NCBI GenBank assembly: GCA_014894735.1
Contig: JADBKX010000170.1
Span: 1-12,211 of the forward strand
DNA length: 12,211 nt
Direction: 5' to 3'
Origin: Candidatus Sediminicultor sextus
Lineage (GTDB): Bacteria > Atribacterota > Phoenicimicrobiia > Phoenicimicrobiales > Phoenicimicrobiaceae
The notes below the pieces were generated by a model. The model was not told the origin of the DNA, ran no database searches, and worked only from the letters and a program-made list of their open reading frames with translations. The number at the start of each line of letters is the position of its first letter. Positions within the stretch are counted from its first letter, which is position 1. Below are positions 6,140-12,211 of the stretch, piece by piece. The translations under genes and the position numbers were made by a program.

Positions 6140-7414
6140 TTATATTCTCTTAAAAAGTTTTTCAAGGTATATTGATTTCATTTGTTTGCTGGCCATCATT
6201 TGTTTTATAGGAGGTAGTTTCAGAATAACTGCAAGAACGGCTGCCATCGCCCTGTGGCTGCCAAAGGCTTGATTGTCAAATATAAGTTCCTGCAGTTTCC
6301 CTTTTTCTATCGCCATCAAGACAATCCGGTGGACTGAATTGACTGGTGTTATAACCTGTTCCTTACGTCTTTCAAGTGTAATACTTTTATTGGAACATGC
6401 CCTAACACAGACCCCGCATCCCAGGCATATCTCTTCATTTATTTTGACTTTTTTAGGCTTGCTGTTTATTCCATCATCATTCGAAACCCACTCTATGGCT
6501 TCGATAGGACATACTTTGACGCATTTTCCACACCCCGTGCACTTTTCTTCATCAATCTTAGGAATATATGAGGTGGTTTGAACCGGATGGAGCATCCCGA
6601 ATTTTTTTGCTGTTACCAGGAATTCGCAGCAACAACCGCAGCAGTTGCATATAAAACTGACATTATTTTTGACATTTTCCCCGCACTGGACAAGATTATA
6701 TTCATAAGTTTTATGTAACAGCTCCATACATTCTGAGGCTTCTACTCTTCGGGCATAATTGTGTCTTATCAGGGATTTGGCGACATGGTTGAAAGTCATA
6801 CAGATATCCATAGGAGCATCACATGCTTTTCCCAAATGCTCCCTTTTATGACGGCAATAACACATACTGATTCCGATAGATGATGCGGTTTTTATGATAT
6901 GACTTGCCTTTTCATAGTCCAGGATGGAAACAAGGTTGTCCTTGGATAGGACTTCCTCCTGTACGAAAGTTCTTCCCAGTAATGTCTCACTACCTAAAAA
7001 TAAATCCTTAACAAAATCTTCCTCAATATTGAGATACTGGTAAAAGAGTTCCGAAAGCAGCTTTTGATCTAAATCGTGTCTGGTCCTCATCATCGAGAAT
7101 TCGAAGAATCCTGCCATGGGGGGCGGAAGAACATATTTTTTAATTCCATTATGTTCAGAATCCAGGAGAATGGCTCTGCCAGCTAATTCATCTAATAATT
7201 TTTCCGTATTAACTGCATCTAATTTCCATATTCGACTGGCTGTTTTAATGGTGAAAGGTTTTATGGGAAGTTGAGAGACCAGTCCTGCTTCCTTTTCATT
7301 GAAAAGGATACTCAATATTTTATATAAGGTCTCAGAAGGAGGAGCTCCCTGGGGAAATTTATTTAGTCTTTCTTCCAGATTTTTATAAGCCGATTTTCCC
7401 ACCATATGTGACAT
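6140..7414 (-). CDS. Cysteine-rich 4Fe-4S dicluster protein with winged-helix-like N-terminus
   Basis: Predicted cytoplasmic Fe-S protein of 424 residues with 20 cysteines. Residues about 1-100 are helical and look like a winged-helix segment (helices near 26-38 and 54-80, hairpin near 82-96). Residues 185-205 carry C-x-C, then C198 and C205 in a conserved-looking run ending DICMTF. Residues 256-263 form the dense cluster CNCCGCCC. A bacterial two-cluster ferredoxin domain follows: C292-xx-C295-xx-C298-xxx-C302-P and C330-xx-C333-xx-C336-xxx-C340. A helical tail ends the protein. The ferredoxin part should hold two 4Fe-4S clusters; the upstream cysteines could hold a further centre. I recognise the architecture as a recurrent but functionally undefined anaerobe family, so electron transfer or redox sensing is inference. 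The ATG at 7414 has a weak GCAGGTG ribosome site; a second in-frame ATG lies three codons later. No transmembrane segments are visible. Confidence 0.85.
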   Translation of the reverse strand: MSHMVGKSAYKNLEERLNKFPQGAPPSETLYKILSILFNEKEAGLVSQLPIKPFTIKTASRIWKLDAVNTEKLLDELAGRAILLDSEHNGIKKYVLPPPMAGFFEFSMMRTRHDLDQKLLSELFYQYLNIEEDFVKDLFLGSETLLGRTFVQEEVLSKDNLVSILDYEKASHIIKTASSIGISMCYCRHKREHLGKACDAPMDICMTFNHVAKSLIRHNYARRVEASECMELLHKTYEYNLVQCGENVKNNVSFICNCCGCCCEFLVTAKKFGMLHPVQTTSYIPKIDEEKCTGCGKCVKVCPIEAIEWVSNDDGINSKPKKVKINEEICLGCGVCVRACSNKSITLERRKEQVITPVNSVHRIVLMAIEKGKLQELIFDNQAFGSHRAMAAVLAVILKLPPIKQMMASKQMKSIYLEKLFKRI

Positions 7415-7443
7415 GATTTACACCTGCATAAAGATTTTTTTAT

Positions 7444-7452
7444 ATTCTATCA
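7444..7452 (-). promoter_or_regulatory. Possible extended -10 promoter of the Fe-S protein gene
   Basis: On the minus strand TGATAGAAT reads as an extended -10 (TGA then TAGAAT) ending 29 nt before the ATG, a normal promoter distance. The -35 position at 17 nt spacing reads TTTCTT, a weak match. It lies downstream of the MATE gene's probable terminator, so the Fe-S gene may be transcribed on its own. Confidence 0.35.
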
Positions 7453-7493
7453 TAAACCTTTATTCCAAGAAAGGGGTATAAATTTAAATAACA

Positions 7494-7518
7494 TAAAACT
7501 CTTTATTTGCAAGGATTT
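7494..7518. repeat. Short intergenic segment similar to 4636-4660
   Basis: By eye this 25-nt segment matches the segment at 4636-4660 at 20 of 25 positions without gaps; both contain TAAAAC and TTTGCAAGG. Each lies between genes, about 2.9 kb apart. Two copies in AT-rich DNA are thin evidence for a dispersed repeat. Confidence 0.25.
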
Positions 7519-7526
7519 CAAAACCT

Positions 7527-7550
7527 AAAAAACACTCTTTTTTCGAGGGT
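7527..7550 (-). terminator. Probable intrinsic terminator of the MATE gene
   Basis: Read on the minus strand, 12 nt after the MATE stop codon: ACCCTC, a 7-nt A-rich loop, then GAGTGT. This is a six-position stem with one mismatch, and it runs straight into TTTTTT. The stem is short, but position and T-run fit rho-independent termination. Confidence 0.45.
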
Positions 7551-7562
7551 AAAAAGTATAAT

Positions 7563-8990
7563 TTATCCCTCCTCGGGAATAAAGGGAGAAGGGGCGGGTT
7601 GAATAGTTTCCTTGTATTCATGGATAACTTGCTTCTTCCATCCTCCTTGAAAGTAGAAGAAGAGGGCTACAATAGCCGCGATAATATTACTTAAAGCCAT
7701 TCCCCACCATATACCGGTAGAGCCAAATTGATTACCGAGGAAGTAAACAAGGGGGATTCTCAATCCCCAGAGTCTTACCATATCCACAATCATAGGTTGA
7801 ACATTATGCCCGGACCCTCTAAATACAGCCATCATTCCTCCGATCAAACCGAAGAAAGGGATACCTAAAGTGAAGATGGTAAGAAAGTGAATCCCTTCAG
7901 CAATAATATCCGGTCGATCAGGGATAAATAGTTTAAATAGAGGAATTCTTAAAGCAAAGACCAGAGCGGCTTCCAACAAAGTAATAAGAAATACAACCCG
8001 AAGACTTTTCCGGGCGATTTCTTCTACTCGATTAATAAGATTTGCCCCCAGGTTTTGACCGATTAAAGTGATAATTCCTATCCCCAAGCCATCGACAACA
8101 ATAAAAATGATATTAATCAGTTTATCCCCCACGCCATACGCGGCAATAACTGTTTCCGGATTATTTACTCCGCCGATGATAACCATAACCAGCACGAATC
8201 CAAAGGCAGTTGTAGAATGGCCTATTGCTGCCGGCAGTCCTATTTTGAAGATTTTTTTCAGCCATCTCCAAGCCGGGATTAGACCATTTATGGTAATCTT
8301 TATGCCTTTTGTCCCTCTAAAGAGGAGGTAGATAGAAATGGAGGCAGCTATGCCCTGACATATGATGGTAGCCAGCGCTGCTCCCAGGACACCTAAATGA
8401 GGAAAACGCCACCATCCAAAGATTAAAAAGGGATCGAATATAACATTTAAAGTAACGGTGAAGAGATTTATAAACATTGGGGTTATAGTATCACCTTTTG
8501 CAGAGAGAATACTCTGGAAAGTGAAGGCAATAAAAACGAAAGGCATTCCCCAGAAGATAAGCTGCATATAAGTTATCGCTGTTCTGGTGACTGTGGCTGA
8601 TTTAGTAATAAGAGGGACCAGATAAGGGGTTAATATAAATCCGAATACAGCAATAATCAGTCCAAATATAATGGAAAGAGAAAGCATTTGGCTGGCTATT
8701 ATATTGGCATTTTTCTTTTCACCTGCTCCGGTATATTGAGAAACGAGAGCCACTCCAGCTATTCCAAATCCGAAGGAGAGAGAAATGAGAAACCAGATCA
8801 CTGGCCAGGCAATTTGCAATCCAGCGACTGCTTCCCCGCTTTCTGTGGGGGGAAGATGACCCAGCCAGAAGGTATCAGCAAGATGATATAAAGTAAGTAA
8901 GAATTGGGAGATCATTACTGGAAAGCTTAATAAAAATATAACTTTTAAAGGATTGCCGGTTAAGATTTCTTCACGGGTAACTTTTCTCAT
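7563..8990 (-). CDS. MATE-family multidrug/metabolite efflux transporter
   Basis: Inner-membrane cation-coupled exporter of 475 residues, the normal MATE length, with about twelve hydrophobic helices in two homologous halves. The internal repeat is visible. VSQYTGAGEKK (83-93) in the first half matches IGQNLGAN (310-317) in the second, and SAKGDTITP (163-171) matches RGSGHNVQP (391-399). The first helix holds LADTFWLGH (37-45), with the Asp usual in this region. The N-terminal start (TREEILTGNP, 5-14) is typical of clostridial MATE proteins. The C-terminal tail is short and proline-rich. AAGGAGAG just before the ATG confirms the start. Transcription is divergent from the YddG-like exporter across a 196-bp spacer, and a probable terminator follows. 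The transported compound cannot be told from sequence; no regulator gene lies next to it. Confidence 0.93.
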   Translation of the reverse strand: MRKVTREEILTGNPLKVIFLLSFPVMISQFLLTLYHLADTFWLGHLPPTESGEAVAGLQIAWPVIWFLISLSFGFGIAGVALVSQYTGAGEKKNANIIASQMLSLSIIFGLIIAVFGFILTPYLVPLITKSATVTRTAITYMQLIFWGMPFVFIAFTFQSILSAKGDTITPMFINLFTVTLNVIFDPFLIFGWWRFPHLGVLGAALATIICQGIAASISIYLLFRGTKGIKITINGLIPAWRWLKKIFKIGLPAAIGHSTTAFGFVLVMVIIGGVNNPETVIAAYGVGDKLINIIFIVVDGLGIGIITLIGQNLGANLINRVEEIARKSLRVVFLITLLEAALVFALRIPLFKLFIPDRPDIIAEGIHFLTIFTLGIPFFGLIGGMMAVFRGSGHNVQPMIVDMVRLWGLRIPLVYFLGNQFGSTGIWWGMALSNIIAAIVALFFYFQGGWKKQVIHEYKETIQPAPSPFIPEEG

Positions 8991-9021
8991 TCTCTCTCCT
9001 TCTTGAAGGGTTATAAATTAT

Positions 9022-9051
9022 AATATAACAATTTTTCTTAATATTATACAA
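9022..9051 (-). promoter_or_regulatory. Candidate promoter of the MATE gene
   Basis: On the minus strand TATATT (9022-9027) is a five-of-six -10 match ending 31 nt before the MATE ATG. TTGTAT (9046-9051) stands 18 nt upstream of it as a weak -35. The 196-bp divergent spacer is very AT-rich, so alternatives are possible. I see no operator-like palindrome in it. Confidence 0.3.
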
Positions 9052-9100
9052 TTTTTATTTCTACGTGTTTTCCTTATTTGGCAGTATTCCATTTATTTTC

Positions 9101-9129
9101 TTGAAATTATAGATTTTTTGAAATAAAAT
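9101..9129 (+). promoter_or_regulatory. Housekeeping-type promoter of the YddG-like exporter gene
   Basis: TTGAAA (9101-9106) and TAAAAT (9124-9129) are separated by exactly 17 nt, a good vegetative sigma-70/sigma-A arrangement. The start codon is about 57 nt downstream. It is the best -35/-10 pair in the window outside the sigma-H-like boxes. Confidence 0.5.
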
Positions 9130-9186
9130 AAAACATATTAATAATTAAATATGAAAGAAAAGTAAGATAGGATAGGGTAGAGGATT

Positions 9187-10128
9187 TTGAAAATATCTAT
9201 TTCTCAAGAGAATTTAAATACTATACTTGGAATGTTGGCTATATTATTTTGGGGGACTACTATTGCCTTTTCCCGAAGCCTAACAGAGCAGTTAGGACCT
9301 TTAACCGCTGCTTCCTGGATATATATGCTGAGCGGTATCTGGGGTTTTATCTACTTAATTAATAAACCGGGAGGAATTAAAAAAATCTTCCAGCTTCCTA
9401 TTTTATATTTAATAGGTTGTGGAACTTTATTTATTTTTTATATGGTCTGTCTTTATTTGGCGGTGGGATTGGCTTTTAACCGTGAACAGGTCATTGAAGT
9501 AAGTATTATTAATTATCTCTGGCCCGGCTTAACTCTGATATTTTCCCTTCCTATTCTGCATAAGAAAGGAAAAATAATTTTAATTCCCGGTATAGTAATT
9601 GCCTTTGCTGGATTTTACCTGGCTACAGTAAACAGTGGAATGTTTTCCTGGGAGGTATTCAAAGGAAATTTCCAAGTAAGTTATCTTCCTTATTTATTAG
9701 CCTTTATGGCTGCCATTACCTGGGGGCTCTATTCTAATTTAGTTCGCCGCTGGGCTGGCCATACTGAGGGTGGAGCTGTCCCCCTCTTTCTTTTGGTTAC
9801 TGGGTTAGTCTTAACCACAATAAGGTTTGTGTTTTCAGAAGAATCTTACTGGACACCACAGGTGATAGTAGAGCTTTTATATATGTCTGTCTTCCCCACT
9901 TTTTTAGCTTATACTTTCTGGGATAGGGCTATGCGGAAAGGTAAAATTATTCTGGTTGTCTCTCTTTCCTATTTTACTCCTCTACTTTCTATCGTTATCA
10001 GTTCTTTATATCTTCAGGTGGTAATTAAGTCTACCCTCTGGATAGCCTGTGGTTTGGTTATTGCGGGAGCCGTTATTTGCAAATTTTCCATTATTGATAA
10101 AACCCAAAAAGAATCTGCCTTTAAATAA
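9187..10128 (+). CDS. EamA/DMT-family exporter, YddG (aromatic amino acid)-like
   Basis: Inner-membrane drug/metabolite transporter of 313 residues with about ten hydrophobic helices in two EamA repeats (about 12-147 and 166-300). Features of the YddG branch are visible: INYLWPGLTLIFS (108-120) in the first half and AYTFWDRAMRKG (241-252) in the second. YddG proteins export aromatic amino acids and related metabolites; the substrate here is inferred from that resemblance. The start is a TTG with GGGTAGAGG close upstream (about 3 nt spacing, rather tight). The first in-frame ATG is codon 16, just before the first helix and without a good ribosome site, so the TTG is preferred but not certain. 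It is divergent from the MATE exporter and has its own promoter. Confidence 0.87.
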   Translation: MKISISQENLNTILGMLAILFWGTTIAFSRSLTEQLGPLTAASWIYMLSGIWGFIYLINKPGGIKKIFQLPILYLIGCGTLFIFYMVCLYLAVGLAFNREQVIEVSIINYLWPGLTLIFSLPILHKKGKIILIPGIVIAFAGFYLATVNSGMFSWEVFKGNFQVSYLPYLLAFMAAITWGLYSNLVRRWAGHTEGGAVPLFLLVTGLVLTTIRFVFSEESYWTPQVIVELLYMSVFPTFLAYTFWDRAMRKGKIILVVSLSYFTPLLSIVISSLYLQVVIKSTLWIACGLVIAGAVICKFSIIDKTQKESAFK

Positions 10129-10132
10129 AATT

Positions 10133-10153
10133 AAATTTAATTAAGTTAAATTT
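10133..10153. repeat. AT-only inverted repeat after the YddG-like gene
   Basis: AAATTTAA (10133-10140) and TTAAATTT (10146-10153) form a perfect eight-pair stem with a 5-nt loop, beginning 4 nt after the stop codon. It has no G-C pairs and no following T-run, so it would be a weak terminator at best. Confidence 0.25.
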
Positions 10154-10193
10154 CCTATATATAGTACTATCTGTTAGATTTTTTTTGAAAAAA

Positions 10194-10222
10194 GAAGGAT
10201 TTTAAAATATTATGGAGTATAT
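10194..10222 (+). promoter_or_regulatory. Second sigma-H-like promoter, upstream of the aldolase gene
   Basis: GAAGGATTT (10194-10202) is a full match to the sigma-H -35 consensus RnAGGAwWW. Eleven nucleotides later GGAGTATAT (10214-10222) fits RnnGAATwW with one mismatch (GTAT for GAAT). Spacing is identical to the box at 3120-3148, and both are preceded by a T-run then A-run stretch. It ends 39 nt before the aldolase start. Confidence 0.42.
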
Positions 10223-10261
10223 AAATATAGTAAGGAAAAATAAAAATATGAGGATAGAGAT

Positions 10262-10936
10262 GTGAAATTTGAAATATCAGAAAAGTTTAAAAAATTAATA
10301 GTCGATACCGGGAGAGAATTATATAAGCAGAATTTAACCCTCGGGACCTGGGGGAATATTAGTGTTTTGGATTCTGAAGCAGGCCTGGTTTATATTAAGC
10401 CAAGCGGTATGGATTATAATGAAATTAACCCCGAGGATGTCATTGTGGTTGATAAGAAGGGAAACACAATCGAGGGGCTCAGGAAGCCCTCTATCGAGAT
10501 GCCTATGCATCTTTCCATATATAATGCCAGGAAGGATGTAGGAGCAATAATTCACTATCATCCCATTTATTCGAGTGTATTAGCAGTAACCGGCTTCAGT
10601 CTTCCGGGAATTTGTGAAGATTTTGTCCAGATAGTGGGAGAAAAAGTCTTATGTGCGAAATATGCTTTACCCGGTTCAGATGAGTTAGCTGAGAACGCAG
10701 TTGCCAGTTTAGGAAATAGAAATGCAGTTTTTCTTCTAAATCACGGGACTCTTTGCGTGGGGAAAGATATGAAAGAGACGATGAAGGTTTGCTACGTGGT
10801 TGAAAAAACAGCTCATATTTATGTTTTAAGTAAAAGCGTAGGTAAGTGTAGAATAATCCCTGAAGAAGATATTAAAATAATGCAAGATTTCGCCAAAAAT
10901 TCTTATGGAAAACAGCAAAACAAGTTAAGGCAATAA
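10262..10936 (+). CDS. Class II aldolase (L-fuculose-phosphate aldolase-like)
   Basis: Zinc-dependent cytoplasmic aldolase/epimerase-fold enzyme of 224 residues, close to the 215 of E. coli FucA. The residues align with FucA at a constant offset of six: catalytic Glu79 in KPSIEMPMH, zinc ligands His98 and His100 in IIHYHP, and His161 in LLNHGT. The phosphate-binding region is represented by TWGNIS (29-34) and KPSGM (46-50). These enzymes cleave sugar or sugar-alcohol phosphates into dihydroxyacetone phosphate and an aldehyde; the actual sugar (fuculose, rhamnulose, methylthioribulose and others) cannot be fixed and no sugar-pathway genes are adjacent, so no symbol is given. The start is GTG, with GAGG about 8 nt upstream. 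It stands behind a sigma-H-like box and 49 bp before the PAS gene. Confidence 0.9.
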   Translation: MKFEISEKFKKLIVDTGRELYKQNLTLGTWGNISVLDSEAGLVYIKPSGMDYNEINPEDVIVVDKKGNTIEGLRKPSIEMPMHLSIYNARKDVGAIIHYHPIYSSVLAVTGFSLPGICEDFVQIVGEKVLCAKYALPGSDELAENAVASLGNRNAVFLLNHGTLCVGKDMKETMKVCYVVEKTAHIYVLSKSVGKCRIIPEEDIKIMQDFAKNSYGKQQNKLRQ

Positions 10937-10985
10937 TTCAAAAAGAAGGATAAAATTATTTTTTGATTTTTAGAGGATGAACAAT

Positions 10986-12211
10986 ATGGAAGATAGCGAA
11001 AAAACCAAGGAACAACTTATCAATGAATTAGCGAAATTAGGTCAGCAGATTACTAAATTAAAGGAATCTGAAATTAAACATAAGAAAGCAGAAGAAGACT
11101 TAAAGAAAAGCCAGCAGGAATTTGCAAGTCTCTTTAGCAACTGCCCGCAAGCTTTGCTTTATTTAGATCTTAAGAGTAGTATCTTAAACCTAAACTCTCG
11201 CTTTACCGAGCTTTTTGGTTATACTTTAGAAGAAGTCAAAGGTAGAAATATTGATGATGGTATGATTCATTCCCCAGATAAGATAAAAGAAGGAAAATGG
11301 TTGTCTGAGAAATCATTAAAAGAGGGTTTTTATTATGAGACTGTAAGGAAGAAAAAAGACCAAACTTTATTCCCAGTAGCCATTTCTGGCCGTCAGGTTA
11401 TAATTAATGGTCAACTTAAAGGATTTATAGCAACATTTAAAGACATCTCTGAACGTAAAAATATGTTGGATAGGCTGAGAGAGAGTGAAGAAAAATATCG
11501 TAGTCTCTATGAAAATATGCCTGGCGCCTACTATCGTACAGATAAAAAAGGAAATGTCATAATGATAAATCCTCCCGGAGCCAAATTAATGGGTTACAAC
11601 TCTCCCGAAGAGATTATAGGGAAAAATGTGGCAAAGGATTTATATTATATTCCCGAAGATAGAAAGATATTTTTAGAAGAACTGGAAAAGAGAAAGGGAG
11701 TTATTAAAGATTTTGAAGTAACCCTAAAAAGAAGAGATGGCACCCCGGTTATCGTCTCTACTTCCAGCCATTACTGTTATGATGAAAGAGGGAATATTAT
11801 TGGAGTGGAAGGTATCTTTGTAGATATCACTGAGCGTAAAGAAACCGAAATGGCAATTATATATGAACAGAGTTTATTGCTTGCTCTTATGGAGAATATC
11901 TCGGATCATATCTACTTCAAAGATAAGAAAAAAAAATTTGTAAGAGTAAATATGGCGAAAGCAAAACATTTAGATATGACTGTCGAAGGGATGATTGGAA
12001 AGACTGATTTTGATTTTTACCCCCCAGAATTAGCCCAACAATCTTCGGCAGATGATGATCTGGTCATAGAAAAGGGTAAACCTATTATTGATAAGGTTGA
12101 AAAGATTATTCATTCGGATAAAACAGAGCATTGGGTTTCGACTACCAAGGTGCCATGGTATAATAGAGAAGGCAAGATAATAGGGTTAATAGGGATAAGT
12201 CGGGACATCAC
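10986..12211 (+). CDS. Multi-PAS sensor protein, N-terminal part (runs off the window)
   Basis: The open frame continues past the last base: 408 codons are present and no stop is reached. Residues 1-45 are a charged, Lys/Glu-rich coiled coil with no signal peptide or membrane helix, so the sensor is probably cytoplasmic. Three PAS domains follow: about 44-157 (ending FKDISERK), 166-285 (ending VDITERK) and 293-408 (ending SRDI). The repeated D-I-[ST]-x-R-K ends are the usual PAC-region linkers into the next coiled coil. Such arrays normally lead to a histidine kinase, diguanylate cyclase or transcription-activator output, which lies outside the window. ATG 10986 has AGAGG 9 nt upstream; an in-frame ATG at 10977 abuts that site too closely to be used. 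It follows the aldolase gene by 49 bp and may share its transcript. Confidence 0.88.
   Translation, partial: MEDSEKTKEQLINELAKLGQQITKLKESEIKHKKAEEDLKKSQQEFASLFSNCPQALLYLDLKSSILNLNSRFTELFGYTLEEVKGRNIDDGMIHSPDKIKEGKWLSEKSLKEGFYYETVRKKKDQTLFPVAISGRQVIINGQLKGFIATFKDISERKNMLDRLRESEEKYRSLYENMPGAYYRTDKKGNVIMINPPGAKLMGYNSPEEIIGKNVAKDLYYIPEDRKIFLEELEKRKGVIKDFEVTLKRRDGTPVIVSTSSHYCYDERGNIIGVEGIFVDITERKETEMAIIYEQSLLLALMENISDHIYFKDKKKKFVRVNMAKAKHLDMTVEGMIGKTDFDFYPPELAQQSSADDDLVIEKGKPIIDKVEKIIHSDKTEHWVSTTKVPWYNREGKIIGLIGISRDI

Noticed and set aside
6273..6581. Plus-strand frame of 102 codons inside the Fe-S gene
   Set aside because: It overlaps the ferredoxin domain, whose eight ligands are intact on the minus strand; the plus-strand product is Ser/His-rich with no domain.
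8068..8891. Plus-strand frames of 67-87 codons within the MATE gene
   Set aside because: They are antisense to a full-length, well-formed transporter and have no independent coding signal.
10334..10561. Minus-strand frame of 75 codons inside the aldolase gene
   Set aside because: It is opposite the zinc-ligand and catalytic region of a clear aldolase and shows no features of its own.
10945..10953. GAAGGATAA as a third sigma-H-like -35 before the PAS gene
   Set aside because: No GAAT-like -10 occurs at 11-12 nt spacing, so only half the promoter is present.
1..12211. CRISPR array, insertion sequence, phage, toxin-antitoxin, defence or biosynthetic cluster
   Set aside because: No regularly spaced repeats, transposase, integrase, paired inverted ends, nuclease or synthetase genes were seen on either strand; gene content is ordinary metabolism and transport.

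Overview
The window is AT-rich chromosomal DNA with strong AGGAGG-type ribosome binding sites and occasional TTG and GTG starts. It encodes redox-oriented proteins typical of anaerobes: a cysteine-rich dicluster Fe-S protein and a C_GCAxxG_C_C-family protein. Two intergenic regions carry boxes resembling the sigma-H promoters of Firmicutes (AGGAWWW, 11 nt, GAAT-like). Together these suggest an anaerobic low-GC bacterium, Clostridia-like or from a similar deep lineage such as Atribacterota. No rRNA, tRNA or marker gene is present, so this placement is inference.

Layout. 44-3023 (+): a ZIP/GufA-type metal transporter, then a two-gene unit of an exported alpha/beta hydrolase and a PlsC-type acyltransferase 14 bp apart. 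3171-4609 (+): an Asp/Glu racemase-superfamily enzyme behind the best sigma-H-like promoter, followed 29 bp later by an unrecognised membrane protein with a winged-helix-like tail. 4739-6133 (+): a ketopantoate-reductase-like oxidoreductase and a C_GCAxxG_C_C protein. 6140-7414 and 7563-8990 (-): a 20-cysteine 4Fe-4S protein with a helix-rich, winged-helix-like N-terminus, and a MATE exporter; each has its own upstream signals. 9187-12211 (+): a YddG/EamA-type exporter transcribed divergently from the MATE gene, a class II (fuculose-phosphate type) aldolase behind a second sigma-H-like box, and the first 408 codons of a multi-PAS sensor that runs off the window.

How the genes fit together: there is no single pathway. 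Three transporters (metal uptake, MATE efflux, amino-acid/metabolite export) sit among small-molecule enzymes (racemase, NAD(P)H reductase, aldolase, acyltransferase) and two redox proteins. It reads as ordinary metabolic chromosome. I found no phage, transposon, CRISPR, toxin-antitoxin or defence module, and no convincing new multi-gene system.

The items most worth a second look are the paired sigma-H-like promoters, the cysteine-rich Fe-S protein, the membrane-anchored winged-helix-like protein, and the reductase that lacks two substrate-site asparagines. No gene-free stretch exceeds 200 bp.
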